Below, piece after piece: positions 1-8,645 of a stretch of DNA of 64,000 nucleotides. The translations under genes and the position numbers were made by a program. Source of the stretch: Pseudomonas phenolilytica. Lineage in GTDB: Bacteria > Pseudomonadota > Gammaproteobacteria > Pseudomonadales > Pseudomonadaceae. The notes beneath the pieces were generated by a model. It saw only the letters and a list, made by a program, of their open reading frames with translations, had not been told where the DNA came from and searched no databases. The DNA lies in NCBI RefSeq assembly GCF_021432765.1, contig NZ_CP058908.1, positions 884,001-948,000 on the forward strand, written 5' to 3'. Numbering within the stretch: the first letter of the stretch is position 1; every line of letters starts with the position of its first letter.

Positions 1-939
1 CAGGTCAGTACCGTGCTCGGCTACTTCGACCGTTTCATGGAAGCGCTGCCCACTGTCGAAGCGCTGGCCGCCGCCGGCGAGGACGAAGTGCTGCACCTGT
101 GGACCGGCCTCGGCTACTACAGCCGCGCACGCAATCTGCACAAGACCGCCAAGCGCGTCGTGGCCGAACATGGCGGCGTATTTCCGGCCGATGTCGACCA
201 GCTCGCCGAGCTCCCCGGCATCGGCCGTTCCACCGCCGGAGCCATCGCCAGCATCAGCATGGGCCTGCGCGCGCCGATTCTCGACGGTAACGTCAAGCGC
301 GTGTTGGCGCGCTATGTCGCGCAGGATGGGTATCCCGGCGAGCCGAAGGTTGCGCGTCAACTGTGGGAAGTCGCCGAGCGCTTCACCCCACAGCAACGGG
401 TCAACCACTACACCCAGGCGATGATGGACCTCGGTGCCACGCTGTGCACCCGCAGCAAGCCGAGCTGCCTGCTCTGTCCGCTGAAGGACGGCTGTCGTGC
501 CCACCTGCTCGGACGTGAAACCGCGTTCCCGGTGCCCAAACCGCGCAAGGCGCTGCCGCAGAAGCGCACCCTGATGCCACTGTTGGCCAGCCGCGAGGGT
601 GCCATCCTGCTCTACCGGCGTCCGCCCAGCGGACTCTGGGGCGGCCTCTGGAGCCTGCCGGAGCTGGACGGTCTGGCCGCCCTCGACACGCTGGCCGAAC
701 GCCACGCTCTGCAGCTCGGCGAGCGTCGCGAGCTGCCCGGGCTGACGCACACGTTCAGCCACTTCCAGCTCGCCATCGAACCCTGGCTGATCGAGGTCAA
801 GTCCGCCGCCGGCGCCGTGGCCGAGGCCGACTGGCTCTGGTATAACCTCGCCACCCCGCCACGCGTCGGCCTTGCCGCGCCGGTGAAGAAACTGCTCAAG
901 CGCGCCAGCGCCGAATTGAACGCAGGAGAAATGCCATGA
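1..939 (+). CDS. mutY: Adenine DNA glycosylase MutY (5' end outside window)
   Basis: Base-excision repair glycosylase that removes adenine mispaired with 8-oxoguanine. The open frame continues to the first base of the window (Q-V-S-T before V-L-G-Y), so about 40 N-terminal residues, including the catalytic Glu of the SEVMLQQTQ motif, lie outside. Visible features are the helix-hairpin-helix [12 protein letters not shown], the catalytic Asp in [12 protein letters not shown] (codon at 283), and the [4Fe-4S] cluster cysteines spaced C-X6-C-X2-C-X5-C (about 448-498). The C-terminal NUDIX-like 8-oxoG recognition domain includes [11 protein letters not shown] and HTFSHF. The GTG at 13 is an internal Val, not a start. 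The stop overlaps the yggX start (ATGA), so the two genes are translationally coupled. Confidence 0.97.
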   Translation, partial: QVSTVLGYFDRFMEALPTVEALAAAGEDEVLHLWTGLGYYSRARNLHKTAKRVVAEHGGVFPADVDQLAELPGIGRSTAGAIASISMGLRAPILDGNVKRVLARYVAQDGYPGEPKVARQLWEVAERFTPQQRVNHYTQAMMDLGATLCTRSKPSCLLCPLKDGCRAHLLGRETAFPVPKPRKALPQKRTLMPLLASREGAILLYRRPPSGLWGGLWSLPELDGLAALDTLAERHALQLGERRELPGLTHTFSHFQLAIEPWLIEVKSAAGAVAEADWLWYNLATPPRVGLAAPVKKLLKRASAELNAGEMP

Positions 940-1208
940 CCCGCACCGTGATGTGCCGCAAGTACCAGCAAGAACTCCCCGGCCTCGAGCGCCCGCCGTA
1001 TCCGGGCGCCAAGGGCGAAGAGATCTATAACAACATCTCCCGCAAAGCCTGGGACGACTGGCAGAAACACCAGACCATGCTGATCAACGAGCGCCGGCTG
1101 AACATGATGAACGCCGAAGACCGCAAGTTCCTCCAGGGCGAGATGGACAAGTTCTTCTCCGGTGAGGATTACGCCAAGGCCGAAGGCTACGTGCCCCCGA
1201 GCGAATAA
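936..1208 (+). CDS. yggX: Probable Fe(2+)-trafficking protein YggX
   Basis: Small cytoplasmic protein of 90 residues, the usual family length. It helps protect Fe-S clusters against oxidants and is linked to iron handling. The family N-terminus [23 protein letters not shown] with its single conserved Cys is present, as is the C-terminal segment with FFSGEDY. The ATG overlaps the mutY stop by four bases. This mutY-yggX pairing is conserved in enterics and pseudomonads and fits a joint role: MutY carries an oxidant-sensitive [4Fe-4S] cluster. Confidence 0.96.
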   Translation: MTRTVMCRKYQQELPGLERPPYPGAKGEEIYNNISRKAWDDWQKHQTMLINERRLNMMNAEDRKFLQGEMDKFFSGEDYAKAEGYVPPSE

Positions 1209-1242
1209 CCGGCGAAACCGCCAATCAATGCATCGCGACGCT

Positions 1243-1281
1243 AAGCGCCCGTCCAGGTTAATTTTTTTCCTGGGCGCGCTT
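1243..1281 (+). repeat. Imperfect inverted repeat after yggX
   Basis: Left arm 1243-1257 (AAGCGC...CCAGG) pairs with right arm 1269-1281 (CCTGG...GCGCTT), around a T-rich loop with seven T at 1262-1268. The middle of the stem is imperfect. It could fold at the 3' end of the mutY-yggX message. The right arm ends inside the -35 element of the tRNA-Phe promoter, so read-through and tRNA initiation may interfere. It is not a classical intrinsic terminator because the T run is in the loop. Confidence 0.4.
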
Positions 1282-1308
1282 GACAGGCAAAAGCCAAATC
1301 CGTCTAAT
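1280..1308 (+). promoter_or_regulatory. Sigma-70 promoter of tRNA-Phe
   Basis: A perfect -35 TTGACA (1280-1285) is separated by 17 bases from TCTAAT (1303-1308), one mismatch from TATAAT. The GC-rich stretch AGCGCCCC follows as discriminator, which is typical of stable-RNA promoters under stringent control. The tRNA begins 12 bases after the -10, leaving only a short leader. Confidence 0.75.
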
Positions 1309-1319
1309 AGCGCCCCGTT

Positions 1320-1395
1320 GCCCAGGTAGCTCAGTCGGTAGAGCAGGGGATTGAAAATCCCCGTGTCGGCGGTTCGATTCCGTCCCTGGGCACCA
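1320..1395 (+). tRNA. tRNA-Phe (anticodon GAA)
   Basis: A 76-nt cloverleaf including an encoded CCA. The acceptor stem is GCCCAGG / CCTGGGC, the D-arm contains AGCTCAGTCGGTAGAGC, and the anticodon stem GGGGA/TCCCC encloses TTGAAAA with anticodon GAA at 1353-1355. The T-arm GGCGGTTCGATTCCGTC follows, then discriminator A and CCA at 1393-1395. It translates UUU and UUC codons. It sits after mutY-yggX as in other Pseudomonas genomes. Confidence 0.98.
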
Positions 1396-1415
1396 CCTTT
1401 CGTTTTCAGGTGGTG
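1391..1415 (+). repeat. Perfect hairpin overlapping the tRNA 3' end
   Basis: CACCACCT (1391-1398) and AGGTGGTG (1408-1415) form a perfect 8-bp stem with a 9-base loop. The left arm includes the last base of the acceptor stem, the discriminator and the CCA end. In the precursor this stem would compete with the acceptor stem or mark the trailer for 3' processing. Confidence 0.6.
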
Positions 1416-1443
1416 TCAGCATCATCCGAAAGCCCACAAGAAG

Positions 1444-1464
1444 CCCGCCCCGTGCGGGTTTTTT
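1444..1464 (+). terminator. Intrinsic terminator of tRNA-Phe
   Basis: CCCGC (1444-1448) pairs with GCGGG (1454-1458), followed directly by six T (1459-1464). It is placed about 50 bases after the mature tRNA end. Confidence 0.85.
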
Positions 1465-1567
1465 GTTGTCTGCGATTTACCCTTCCCTCCGTCGATTCGC
1501 CGCCCCTCGCAGTAGCGGCCCAGCCGCGGCGCTTGCTGTAGATCGACAATACGAAATGTAAACACAT

Positions 1568-1586
1568 GTTAATGACATTGATTTGC
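1568..1586 (+). promoter_or_regulatory. Candidate Fur box upstream of TonB receptor 1
   Basis: By eye, 13 of 19 positions match the consensus GATAATGATAATCATTATC, inside an AT-rich island that stands out from the GC-rich surroundings. It lies about 60 bases before the receptor start, where a ferric-uptake repressor would block transcription. This implies induction of the cassette by iron starvation. Confidence 0.5.
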
Positions 1587-1647
1587 ATTTGATTTAAATT
1601 CCCGCCCCGATCTCGCCCACAACACCAACATCGGGAGCGTCCCCTTC

Positions 1648-3780
1648 GTGTACCGCCAATCCTGTCTGTGCCTGTCCATCTCGCTCGCGAGCCTGTCGTT
1701 CTGCTCGTTGCCAGCGGTTGCCGAAGAGGCAACCGAGCTCGAAGCCGTCACCATCAGCGCGACGCGGGCGCGCAGCGAAGCCGGCAAGACGCCGCAGAAG
1801 ATCACCGTGATCAGCCGTGAGCAGATCGAGCAGCAGCTGGCGATCACCTCCGACCACGGCGCCGTGCTGAGCAATCTGATTCCCTCCTACTCACCCAGCC
1901 GGCAGAAGATGAGCAGCGCCGGCGAAACCTTCCGCGGCCGCTCGGCGCTGATCCTCATCGACGGCGTACCGCAGTCCACACCGCTGCGCGACAGCCAGCG
2001 CGACGGCTATGTCATCGATCTGTCGATGGTCGAACGCATCGAGGTGATTCACGGCGCCAGTGCCGAGCACGGCCTCGGCGCCACCGGCGGGATCATCAAC
2101 TACGTCACCCGCCGACCGGCCAGCGGCACGCTGCGCCAGCACGCGGGCATCAGTTTTACCGCACCCACCGATTATCAGTCCGAGGGTCTGGGGCACAAAC
2201 TCGACTACCGCGTGGAGGGCACGCAGGGCAATTTCGACTACCTGGCCTCCGCCAGCTGGCAGAGCCAGGGCATGTTCTACGACGCCAACGGCGACCTGAT
2301 CGGCGTCGACGACACCCAGGGCGACGTGATGGATTCAACCAGCCATGACCTGCTGCTCAAACTCGGCTACTGGCTGGATGACAATCAGAACATCGGTCTG
2401 ATGGTGAACCGCTACGAGGTCGAGGGCGAACACGAGTACGTCAACGTTCCGGGCAATGCCAACGCCGGCATTCCAGCCACCTCGCGCAAGGGCGACCCGC
2501 TGGGCAAGGCGCCGCAGAACGAGGTGCTGGCGACCAGTCTGTCCTACAAGCACGCCGACCTCTACGGCAACGAACTGGGCCTGCAGCTGTACTCGCAGCG
2601 CTTTCGCGGTCGTTTCGGCGGTGGTTACAACGGCACCTTCCAGGACACCAGCATCGCTCCGGCCGGCACGCTGTTCGACCAGTCGCAAAACGAGTCGGAC
2701 AAGTACGGTGGCAAGCTGACCCTGAGCCGCGACGGCCTGCTGGACAATCACCTCAAGCTCACCGGCGGCCTCGACGTGCTACAGGACACCACCAGCCAGC
2801 AGCTGATCCTCACCGATCGCGAGTGGGTGCCGGAGACCGTGTTCCGCAACTACGCACCCTTCCTGCAGGCGGAAATTCGCCTCCTGGAACAACTGACCTT
2901 GTTCACCGGCGTGCGCCATGAGTTCGCCGAACTCGAGGTCGACAGCTTCCGCACCATCGCCTCAACCAACCCGGCGCTGGGCGGTGTGGATGTCGAAGGT
3001 GGCCAGCCGAACTTCGAGGAAACGCTCTACAACGCCGGCCTGGTCTGGCAGATGAACGACTGGGCGCAGCTGTTCGGCAACTATTCCGAGGGCTTCGGCA
3101 TGCCGGATGTCGGCCGTGTGCTGCGTGGCATCGGCACGCCGGGCACGCGCGTGGACAATTTCCTCGACCTGCAGCCGATCGTCACCGAGAACCGCGAGAT
3201 CGGCCTGCGCCTGAAGCATGGCCCGTTCGATGCCGAAATCAGCTACTACGAATCGGATGCCGACCTCGGCTCGCGCCTGGACAGCGTCGGCGGCGTCTAC
3301 CAGATTCGCCGCGAGCGCACCGAGATCGACGGCATCGAGTTCACCGGCGGCTGGCAGATCAACGACGCGCACCGCATGACCCTCACTTACGCGCAGGTCA
3401 ACGGCCAGTCCGATACCGATGGCGACGGCGATGTCGATACCGATCTGGATGGCGCCAACATCTCGCCGGATCGCTACGGCCTCGGCTGGCAGGCCAACTG
3501 GAACAATCGGCTGCACAGCCTGCTGCAGGCCAACCACTACGCCAGCCGCGACTTCGACCAGGCCGGGCTGAATTTCGACGGCTATACGCTGGTGGATGCG
3601 TCCGTCGGCTATCGTCTGCCGGTCGGCGAGGTCAGCCTCGGTATCGAGAACCTGCTCGATCGCGACTACCTGACTTACTACTCGCAAGCGGCCAACACAG
3701 GCTCGGACGTGACCCGTAACGGCCGGGTGTTCAACGGACGCGGGCGCACGCTCACGCTCGGCTATCAGGTCAGCTTCTGA
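1648..3780 (+). CDS. TonB-dependent siderophore receptor (IutA-like plug)
   Basis: Outer-membrane receptor for a ferric siderophore, 710 residues. The signal peptide ends near residue 25 (LPAVA/EEA), then a TonB-box-like segment (ELEAVTIS), a plug domain (about 35-155) and a 22-strand-type barrel ending in the terminal Phe of LGYQVSF. The plug segments LIPSYSPSRQ, FRGRSALILIDG and GASAEHGLGATGGIINYVT recall the aerobactin/hydroxamate receptor IutA, but I cannot name the ligand. The start is GTG with GGGAG ten bases upstream (1633-1637). It is the first gene of a probable four-gene iron cassette, which supports a role in iron uptake. Confidence 0.9.
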   Translation: MYRQSCLCLSISLASLSFCSLPAVAEEATELEAVTISATRARSEAGKTPQKITVISREQIEQQLAITSDHGAVLSNLIPSYSPSRQKMSSAGETFRGRSALILIDGVPQSTPLRDSQRDGYVIDLSMVERIEVIHGASAEHGLGATGGIINYVTRRPASGTLRQHAGISFTAPTDYQSEGLGHKLDYRVEGTQGNFDYLASASWQSQGMFYDANGDLIGVDDTQGDVMDSTSHDLLLKLGYWLDDNQNIGLMVNRYEVEGEHEYVNVPGNANAGIPATSRKGDPLGKAPQNEVLATSLSYKHADLYGNELGLQLYSQRFRGRFGGGYNGTFQDTSIAPAGTLFDQSQNESDKYGGKLTLSRDGLLDNHLKLTGGLDVLQDTTSQQLILTDREWVPETVFRNYAPFLQAEIRLLEQLTLFTGVRHEFAELEVDSFRTIASTNPALGGVDVEGGQPNFEETLYNAGLVWQMNDWAQLFGNYSEGFGMPDVGRVLRGIGTPGTRVDNFLDLQPIVTENREIGLRLKHGPFDAEISYYESDADLGSRLDSVGGVYQIRRERTEIDGIEFTGGWQINDAHRMTLTYAQVNGQSDTDGDGDVDTDLDGANISPDRYGLGWQANWNNRLHSLLQANHYASRDFDQAGLNFDGYTLVDASVGYRLPVGEVSLGIENLLDRDYLTYYSQAANTGSDVTRNGRVFNGRGRTLTLGYQVSF

Positions 3781-3797
3781 TTGCGCGGGGCTCCTCG

Positions 3798-4121
3798 ATG
3801 AACACCACCCGCCAGGCCGGGACGGGCGGCCATCCGCGCGCTCGCCTGCTGCTGCGCCTGTGCGCGGCGCTCGGCGGTGGCTATCTATGCACCGTTGCGC
3901 TAGCCGCCGCTGCCGCACTGCTCGCCACGTTGCTCGGCATGCCGCGCAGCGAGGCGGTGTACCTGGGCAGCCTGCTCGCCCTGCCGCTGTACCTGGCGCT
4001 GTTGCTGTGGAGCTTCTGCGAGCCACGGCTGTGGCGCCTGTATGCGCTGCTGCTGGGCGGCACCGGCGGCGGTCTGCTGCTGCAGGCGCTGCTGAACGCC
4101 GCGCCTGCGGGTGGTCGCTGA
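3798..4121 (+). CDS. DUF3649 small inner-membrane protein
   Basis: A 107-residue hydrophobic protein with about three membrane segments (near 21-45, 53-73 and 80-98) and a basic N-terminus. Family members sit between TonB receptors and PepSY proteins and are often annotated as iron-transporter accessory proteins; the biochemical role is not established. It begins 17 bases after the receptor stop and ends one base before the preferred start of the PepSY gene, so it is almost certainly in the same operon. Confidence 0.75.
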   Translation: MNTTRQAGTGGHPRARLLLRLCAALGGGYLCTVALAAAAALLATLLGMPRSEAVYLGSLLALPLYLALLLWSFCEPRLWRLYALLLGGTGGGLLLQALLNAAPAGGR

Positions 4122-4122
4122 G

Positions 4123-5676
4123 ATGGAAGCGGGCGGCGGCGTGCGTCGCTCCATGACCTGGCTGCACAGCTGGGCCGGCGTGCTGCTCGGCGGCGTGCTG
4201 CTGGTGATTTTCTGGACCGGCTCGCTGTCGCTGTTCGACCGCGAAATCGACCGCTGGATGCAGCCGGCGACCCGCCTGCCCGCGCCACCGGTGGCGCTGT
4301 CACTGGATCGTCTGCTGCACGGCGAGGCCGAATCGTTGATCGCGACAGCACCGGCATGGACACTCAGCCTGCCGACGGCGCGCACGCCGACGCTGCAGCT
4401 GGACTACCAGGACCCCGTGCAGGGGCCGGTACGTCGGCATATCGATCCGCGCACCGGCGCACTGCTGCCCGACGAGGGCAGCTGGGCCGGTACGCGCTTC
4501 CTCTTCCCGTTCCACTTCAGCCTGCATCTGCGCTGGCGCGACCTCGGCTACTGGCTGGTGGGCGCGGCGGGCATGGGCATGCTGATGCTGCTGGTCTCCG
4601 GTGTGGTGGCGCATCGCAAGCTGATCGCCGAATTCTTCACCTTCCGGCCGCGCAAGCGGCTGCAGCGCAGCCTGCTCGATCTGCACAACCTCACCGGCGT
4701 GCTGGTGCTGCCATTCCACTTCCTCATCAGCCTGTCCGGGCTGGCGATCTTCTGTCTGGTCTACTTTCCCGGCGTCGCGCAGAGCCTCTATCCCGAGGAT
4801 CGCACGCAGCTGCAGGCCGAGGCGCTCGGTAGCTACGCCCGCCCGGCCAGCGGCGTGGCGACACCGCTGGGCTCGCTGGACGCCATGCTGCGCCAGGCCG
4901 CGCGGCGCTGGGAGCAGGACGGCCAGCCAGGCACGGCCTACCAGCTACGCGTCTGGCATCCGGGCGACCGCGCCGCGTACGTCGAAATCCGCCGCTCGTT
5001 TGCCCGCGAGGTGAGCATGAACGTCGATCGGCTGGTCTTCGACGGCGTCACCGGCGCACTGCTGCAGCAGCACCGCACGCCGCCGGTAGTAGGCGTGCAG
5101 CGCTTTCTCACCGGCCTGCATTTCGTCCAGTTCGAGCACTGGACGCTGCGCTGGCTGTACTTCGCCGGTGGCCTCGGCGGCTGCCTGCTGATCGGCAGCG
5201 GCCTGCTGTTCTGGACCGGTGCCCGACGCGCCCGCCACGCGCGCCAGGGACGCCGCGGCGCGCGGCTGGTCGAGGCGCTCACGGTCGCCGCCTGCGTCGG
5301 GCTGGTGATTGCGACGCTGGCCTTCTTCGTCGCCAATCGCCTGCTGCCGGTGGATATCGTCGCGCCGCCACGCCGCGCAACGCTGGAAGTTCAGGCGTTC
5401 TTCGGCGCCTGGCTGCTAGCCCTGGCGCATGCCGCGTGGCGACCGGCGCAGGCCTGGCGCGAGCAGCTGCAGCTGGCCGCGGGCCTGGCGCTGCTGGCGG
5501 TGCTGCTGAACGGGCTGACCACCGGTGACCACCTGCTGCGCAGCCTGAGCACCGGCCCGGCGGCGGTCGCCGGCATGGACCTGATGTTGCTGGCGCTGGC
5601 GGGACTCTGTCTGCTCGGCGCACGGCGCCTGCAACGGTCCGCGCAGCCCATAACCAGGGAGCGAGCGATTGGCTGA
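4123..5676 (+). CDS. PepSY-associated TM protein, putative ferric-siderophore reductase
   Basis: Inner-membrane protein of 517 residues. The pattern is TM1 with HSWAGVLLGG, a periplasmic PepSY-type domain, TM helices with FPFHFSLHLRW and LVSGVVAHRK, a second histidine-rich helix LHNLTGVLVLPFHF, a second periplasmic domain and a group of C-terminal helices. Paired histidines in the helices suggest haem- or metal-linked electron transfer; FpvG in the P. aeruginosa pyoverdine system is a related reductase. I prefer ATG 4123 over GTG 4111 because it follows the DUF3649 stop and begins with the family-like MTWLH core a few residues later. The function as reductase is inferred. Confidence 0.82.
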   Translation: MEAGGGVRRSMTWLHSWAGVLLGGVLLVIFWTGSLSLFDREIDRWMQPATRLPAPPVALSLDRLLHGEAESLIATAPAWTLSLPTARTPTLQLDYQDPVQGPVRRHIDPRTGALLPDEGSWAGTRFLFPFHFSLHLRWRDLGYWLVGAAGMGMLMLLVSGVVAHRKLIAEFFTFRPRKRLQRSLLDLHNLTGVLVLPFHFLISLSGLAIFCLVYFPGVAQSLYPEDRTQLQAEALGSYARPASGVATPLGSLDAMLRQAARRWEQDGQPGTAYQLRVWHPGDRAAYVEIRRSFAREVSMNVDRLVFDGVTGALLQQHRTPPVVGVQRFLTGLHFVQFEHWTLRWLYFAGGLGGCLLIGSGLLFWTGARRARHARQGRRGARLVEALTVAACVGLVIATLAFFVANRLLPVDIVAPPRRATLEVQAFFGAWLLALAHAAWRPAQAWREQLQLAAGLALLAVLLNGLTTGDHLLRSLSTGPAAVAGMDLMLLALAGLCLLGARRLQRSAQPITRERAIG

Positions 5677-5998
5677 TCTCTGGCCGGCGCTGCTGGCGTT
5701 CCTGTTCGCCTACCTGGCTTTCGCCCGGCTGGCGCTGGCGCAGCCGGTACACCGGCAGGCGGTCGCCCCCGGCGCCTCACCTGCGCGCTACACGCGGGCG
5801 ACTAGCGCTACGTTGCTGGGCAGCAGTCTGGTGCTGCTGCTGGTGACCGAAGGCGGCGGTTTCGGCACCCTGCTCTGGCTGCTGCTGCTGAGCGCGGCGG
5901 CGTTCTGCGTGGCCCAGACGCTGAGCTGGAGGCCACATTGGCTGCGCTGGCTGCTGCGAACAGGCACCGAGCATGCCGACGCCAACGAACTGCGCTAG
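5669..5998 (+). CDS. DUF3325 small inner-membrane protein
   Basis: A 109-residue protein with three hydrophobic segments (about 4-24, 48-62 and 66-84). The TTG start overlaps the preceding PepSY gene by eight bases and has an AGGGAG ribosome-binding site at 5657-5662. DUF3325 proteins recur as the last member of TonB receptor / DUF3649 / PepSY cassettes. No catalytic motif is visible; a structural or accessory role next to the PepSY protein is inferred from context only. Confidence 0.75.
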   Translation: MADLWPALLAFLFAYLAFARLALAQPVHRQAVAPGASPARYTRATSATLLGSSLVLLLVTEGGGFGTLLWLLLLSAAAFCVAQTLSWRPHWLRWLLRTGTEHADANELR

Positions 5999-6084
5999 GC
6001 TGCTGCAACGAGCCGGGCAGAATGCCTTTACCGCCTCGTTGCCCCCCCGGCACCCGCAGTCCGTTGTGCAAGCAGGAGCGCACC

Positions 6085-6879
6085 TTGTCGTCATCCCCCA
6101 CGAAATCGCTGTGCGCGCTGGCGCTGATCGTGCTGACGAATCCGGCCGGCGCCTGGGAATTCGTCACCGAGGACTTTCCGCCGTTCACCTACCCTGCCGC
6201 AACCGTCGGGCAGCGCGCGGCCTCGGCCGATACTGGCGGCGTGGCGGCGGCCGGTCCGTTCGTCGACATCGTCCAGGCCGTCTGCGCGCGGCTGCACCGC
6301 GATTGCCCGATCAGCGTATACCCGTGGCGCCGCGCGCTGGCGCTGGCCGAAGAGGGCAAGGTGGACGGCATCTTCACGGTGATCCACTCGCCGCGCCGCG
6401 AGCACGCCTTCCATATCACGCGCATGCTCACCACCTCGCGCTACAGCGTGTACGCCCCCCGCTCCAGCACGTTCGTCTACCACCAGCCGCAGGACATGGC
6501 CGGCAAGACCATCGGCGTCTATGGCCCCTCAGGTACCTCGTTCGCCCTGCGCGAGCGCCTGCAACAAGTGCCCGGCGTCTCGATCCGACTGGTCGCGGAC
6601 AACCGCCGCCTGTTGCGCATGCTCGAAGCCGGACGTTTCGGCAGTCAGGGGCTGGCGGTGCTCAATCAGGACGTGGCCTGGCATCTGATCGAAACCGAAC
6701 GGCTCGATCAGCTGCGCGAGGTCGGCGAGCTGCAACCGGTGTCCTACGGCATCGGCCTGTCCCGCCAACGGGTCAGCACGGCGCAGTTCGAAGCCTTCGA
6801 GGCGCAGCTCGAGGCGCTTATCGCCGACGGCACGGTGCCGGCGATCCTGCGACGCTACCAGCTCGAAGCGGCGTTCTGA
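6085..6879 (+). CDS. Orphan periplasmic solute-binding protein (SBP_bac_3 family)
   Basis: A secreted protein of about 264 residues, like the periplasmic receptors of polar amino-acid transporters: WEFVTEDFPPFTY, then FVDIVQAVCARL, YPWRRALALAEEGKVDGIF and a C-terminal lobe starting KTIGVYGPSGTS. I chose TTG 6085: CAGGAG lies 7-12 bases upstream and the next 23 residues form a signal peptide ending in NPAGA/WEF. The longer frame from 5938 would add a basic, unlikely leader overlapping the previous gene. An insertion rich in Ala, Gly and Thr (about residues 34-52) separates the first two conserved segments. No permease gene is attached, so it may be a sensor-like or enzyme-like relative; the ligand is unknown. 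Confidence 0.75.
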   Translation: MSSSPTKSLCALALIVLTNPAGAWEFVTEDFPPFTYPAATVGQRAASADTGGVAAAGPFVDIVQAVCARLHRDCPISVYPWRRALALAEEGKVDGIFTVIHSPRREHAFHITRMLTTSRYSVYAPRSSTFVYHQPQDMAGKTIGVYGPSGTSFALRERLQQVPGVSIRLVADNRRLLRMLEAGRFGSQGLAVLNQDVAWHLIETERLDQLREVGELQPVSYGIGLSRQRVSTAQFEAFEAQLEALIADGTVPAILRRYQLEAAF

Positions 6880-7092
6880 AGCGACCCACGGCAATGCCAC
6901 AGCACGGTGATGCAGGCAAATGGACACTTTTACGCCCGCATAGCCGGCCAGTTGGCCATTCTTCGCGCTTGGCGCATGCCCCGGTGCGTGCTAGGTTTGC
7001 GCCTCGCCAGGAGGGCGAGCAGCCGGCCGGAGCGCAATCATCCCGAATACCCCCGACCTGGCGGTCTCCGCCAGCCCGCAAGAGGTTCCCGC

Positions 7093-7866
7093 ATGGCTGA
7101 GGCCATCCCCGCACTGGAAATCCGCAACCTGCACAAGCGCTACGGCGATCTGGAAGTGCTCAAAGGCATCTCGCTGACCGCTCATGATGGCGACGTGATT
7201 TCCATCCTCGGCTCTTCTGGCTCCGGCAAGTCGACCTTCCTGCGCTGCATCAACCTGCTGGAAAACCCCCACGAGGGCGAGATTCTGGTCGCCGGCGAGC
7301 AGCTCAAGCTCAAGCGCGACAAGCACGGCGATCTGGTCGCCGCCGATGGCAAGCAGCTCAACCGCATCCGCAGCGAGCTGGGCTTCGTGTTCCAGAACTT
7401 CAACCTCTGGCCGCACATGACCATCCTCGACAACATCATCGAGGCGCCGCGCCGGGTGCTCGGCCAAAGCAAGGCCGAAGCCATCGAGGTGGCCGAGGCG
7501 CTGCTGGCCAAGGTCGGTATCGCCGACAAGCGCCACGTTTATCCCAACCAGCTCTCCGGCGGCCAGCAGCAGCGCGCGGCCATCGCCCGCACCCTGGCGA
7601 TGCAGCCTAAGGTGATCCTGTTCGACGAGCCCACCTCCGCACTCGACCCGGAAATGGTCCAAGAAGTGCTTAGCGTTATCCGCTCGCTCGCCGAAGAAGG
7701 GCGCACCATGCTGCTCGTCACCCATGAGATGAATTTCGCCAAGCAGGTCTCCAGCGAAGTGGTTTTCCTCCACCAGGGCCTGGTCGAGGAACAGGGCACG
7801 CCCGAGCAGGTATTTGACAATCCGCAATCGACGCGCTGTAAACAATTCATGTCCAGCCATCGCTAA
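7093..7866 (+). CDS. Polar amino-acid ABC transporter, ATP-binding subunit (HisP-like)
   Basis: Cytoplasmic ATPase of 257 residues that powers the importer encoded downstream. Walker A GSSGSGKS (about residue 41), Q-loop [13 protein letters not shown], signature LSGGQQQR, Walker [14 protein letters not shown] and switch VTHEM are all intact. The insert between Walker A and Q-loop ([19 protein letters not shown]) is typical of HisP/AotP-type subunits. The start is ATG 7093 with AAGAGG eight bases upstream; the frame is open further upstream but without a plausible start. Four-gene operon: ATPase, binding protein, two permeases, in the same order as the PA5152-5155 cluster that I remember from P. 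aeruginosa. Confidence 0.93.
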   Translation: MAEAIPALEIRNLHKRYGDLEVLKGISLTAHDGDVISILGSSGSGKSTFLRCINLLENPHEGEILVAGEQLKLKRDKHGDLVAADGKQLNRIRSELGFVFQNFNLWPHMTILDNIIEAPRRVLGQSKAEAIEVAEALLAKVGIADKRHVYPNQLSGGQQQRAAIARTLAMQPKVILFDEPTSALDPEMVQEVLSVIRSLAEEGRTMLLVTHEMNFAKQVSSEVVFLHQGLVEEQGTPEQVFDNPQSTRCKQFMSSHR

Positions 7867-7880
7867 GGGAGCAACACCGC

Positions 7881-8636
7881 ATGAAAAGCTATAAGAAGAT
7901 CCTGCTGACCGCCGCTGCCTCGCTGATCATCGGCACCCAGGCATTCGCCGCGGAGAAACTGCGCATCGGCACCGAAGGCGCCTACCCGCCCTTCAACCTG
8001 ATCGACGCCAGCGGCCAGGCGGTGGGCTTCGACCTGGACATCGCCCATGCGCTGTGCGCCAAGATGAAGGTCGAGTGCGAAGTGGTCACCTCCGACTGGG
8101 ACGGCATCATTCCCGCGCTGAACGCCGGCAAGTTCGACTTCCTCGCCGCTTCCATGTCGGTCACCGAGGAACGCAAGCAGGCCGTGGACTTCACCGACCA
8201 CTACTACACCAACAAGCTGCAGTTCGTGGCGCCCAAGTCGGTGGACTTCAAGACCGACAAGGACTACCTCGACGGCAAGGTCATCGGTGCCCAGCGCGCC
8301 ACCATCGCCGGCACCTGGCTGGAAGACAACATGGATGGCGTGGTCGAGATCAAGCTCTACGACACCCAGGAAAACGCCTACCTCGACCTTGCCTCGGGTC
8401 GCGTCGACGGCATCCTCGCCGACACCTTCGTGCAGTGGGAATGGCTCAAGAGCGATGCCGGCAAGGACTTCGAATTCAAGGGCGAGCCGGTCTTCGACGA
8501 CGACAAGATCGCCATCGCTGTGCGCAAGGACAACGATGCGTTGCGCGAGCGGCTGAACAAGGCGCTGGCCGAGATCATCGCCGACGGCACCTACAAGCAG
8601 ATCAACGACAAGTACTTCCCGTTCAGCATTTACTGA
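7881..8636 (+). CDS. Polar amino-acid ABC transporter, periplasmic binding protein (HisJ/ArgT-like)
   Basis: A 251-residue receptor with a signal peptide cleaved after AQAFA (about residue 23), followed by the family start EKLRIGTEGAYPPFN. Binding-site segments such as GFDLDIAHALCAKM, SDWDGIIPALNAGKFD and SMSVTEERKQAVDFTDHYY match basic or polar amino-acid receptors of the HisJ/ArgT/AotJ group. The exact substrate (arginine, ornithine, lysine or histidine) cannot be read from the sequence. GGGAG at 7867-7871 is the ribosome-binding site. A strong hairpin follows the stop, which may keep this message more abundant than the permease part. Confidence 0.93.
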   Translation: MKSYKKILLTAAASLIIGTQAFAAEKLRIGTEGAYPPFNLIDASGQAVGFDLDIAHALCAKMKVECEVVTSDWDGIIPALNAGKFDFLAASMSVTEERKQAVDFTDHYYTNKLQFVAPKSVDFKTDKDYLDGKVIGAQRATIAGTWLEDNMDGVVEIKLYDTQENAYLDLASGRVDGILADTFVQWEWLKSDAGKDFEFKGEPVFDDDKIAIAVRKDNDALRERLNKALAEIIADGTYKQINDKYFPFSIY

Positions 8637-8645
8637 TCCAACCGA

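Noticed and set aside
3060..4167. Long minus-strand frame opposite the end of TonB receptor 1 and DUF3649
   Set aside because: Arg/Ala-rich shadow with no start context; the plus-strand genes have clear family signatures.
1320..6000. tRNA-Phe as an attachment site for a genomic island
   Set aside because: No integrase, and I found no second copy of the tRNA 3' end downstream; the iron cassette has the same high GC as the rest.
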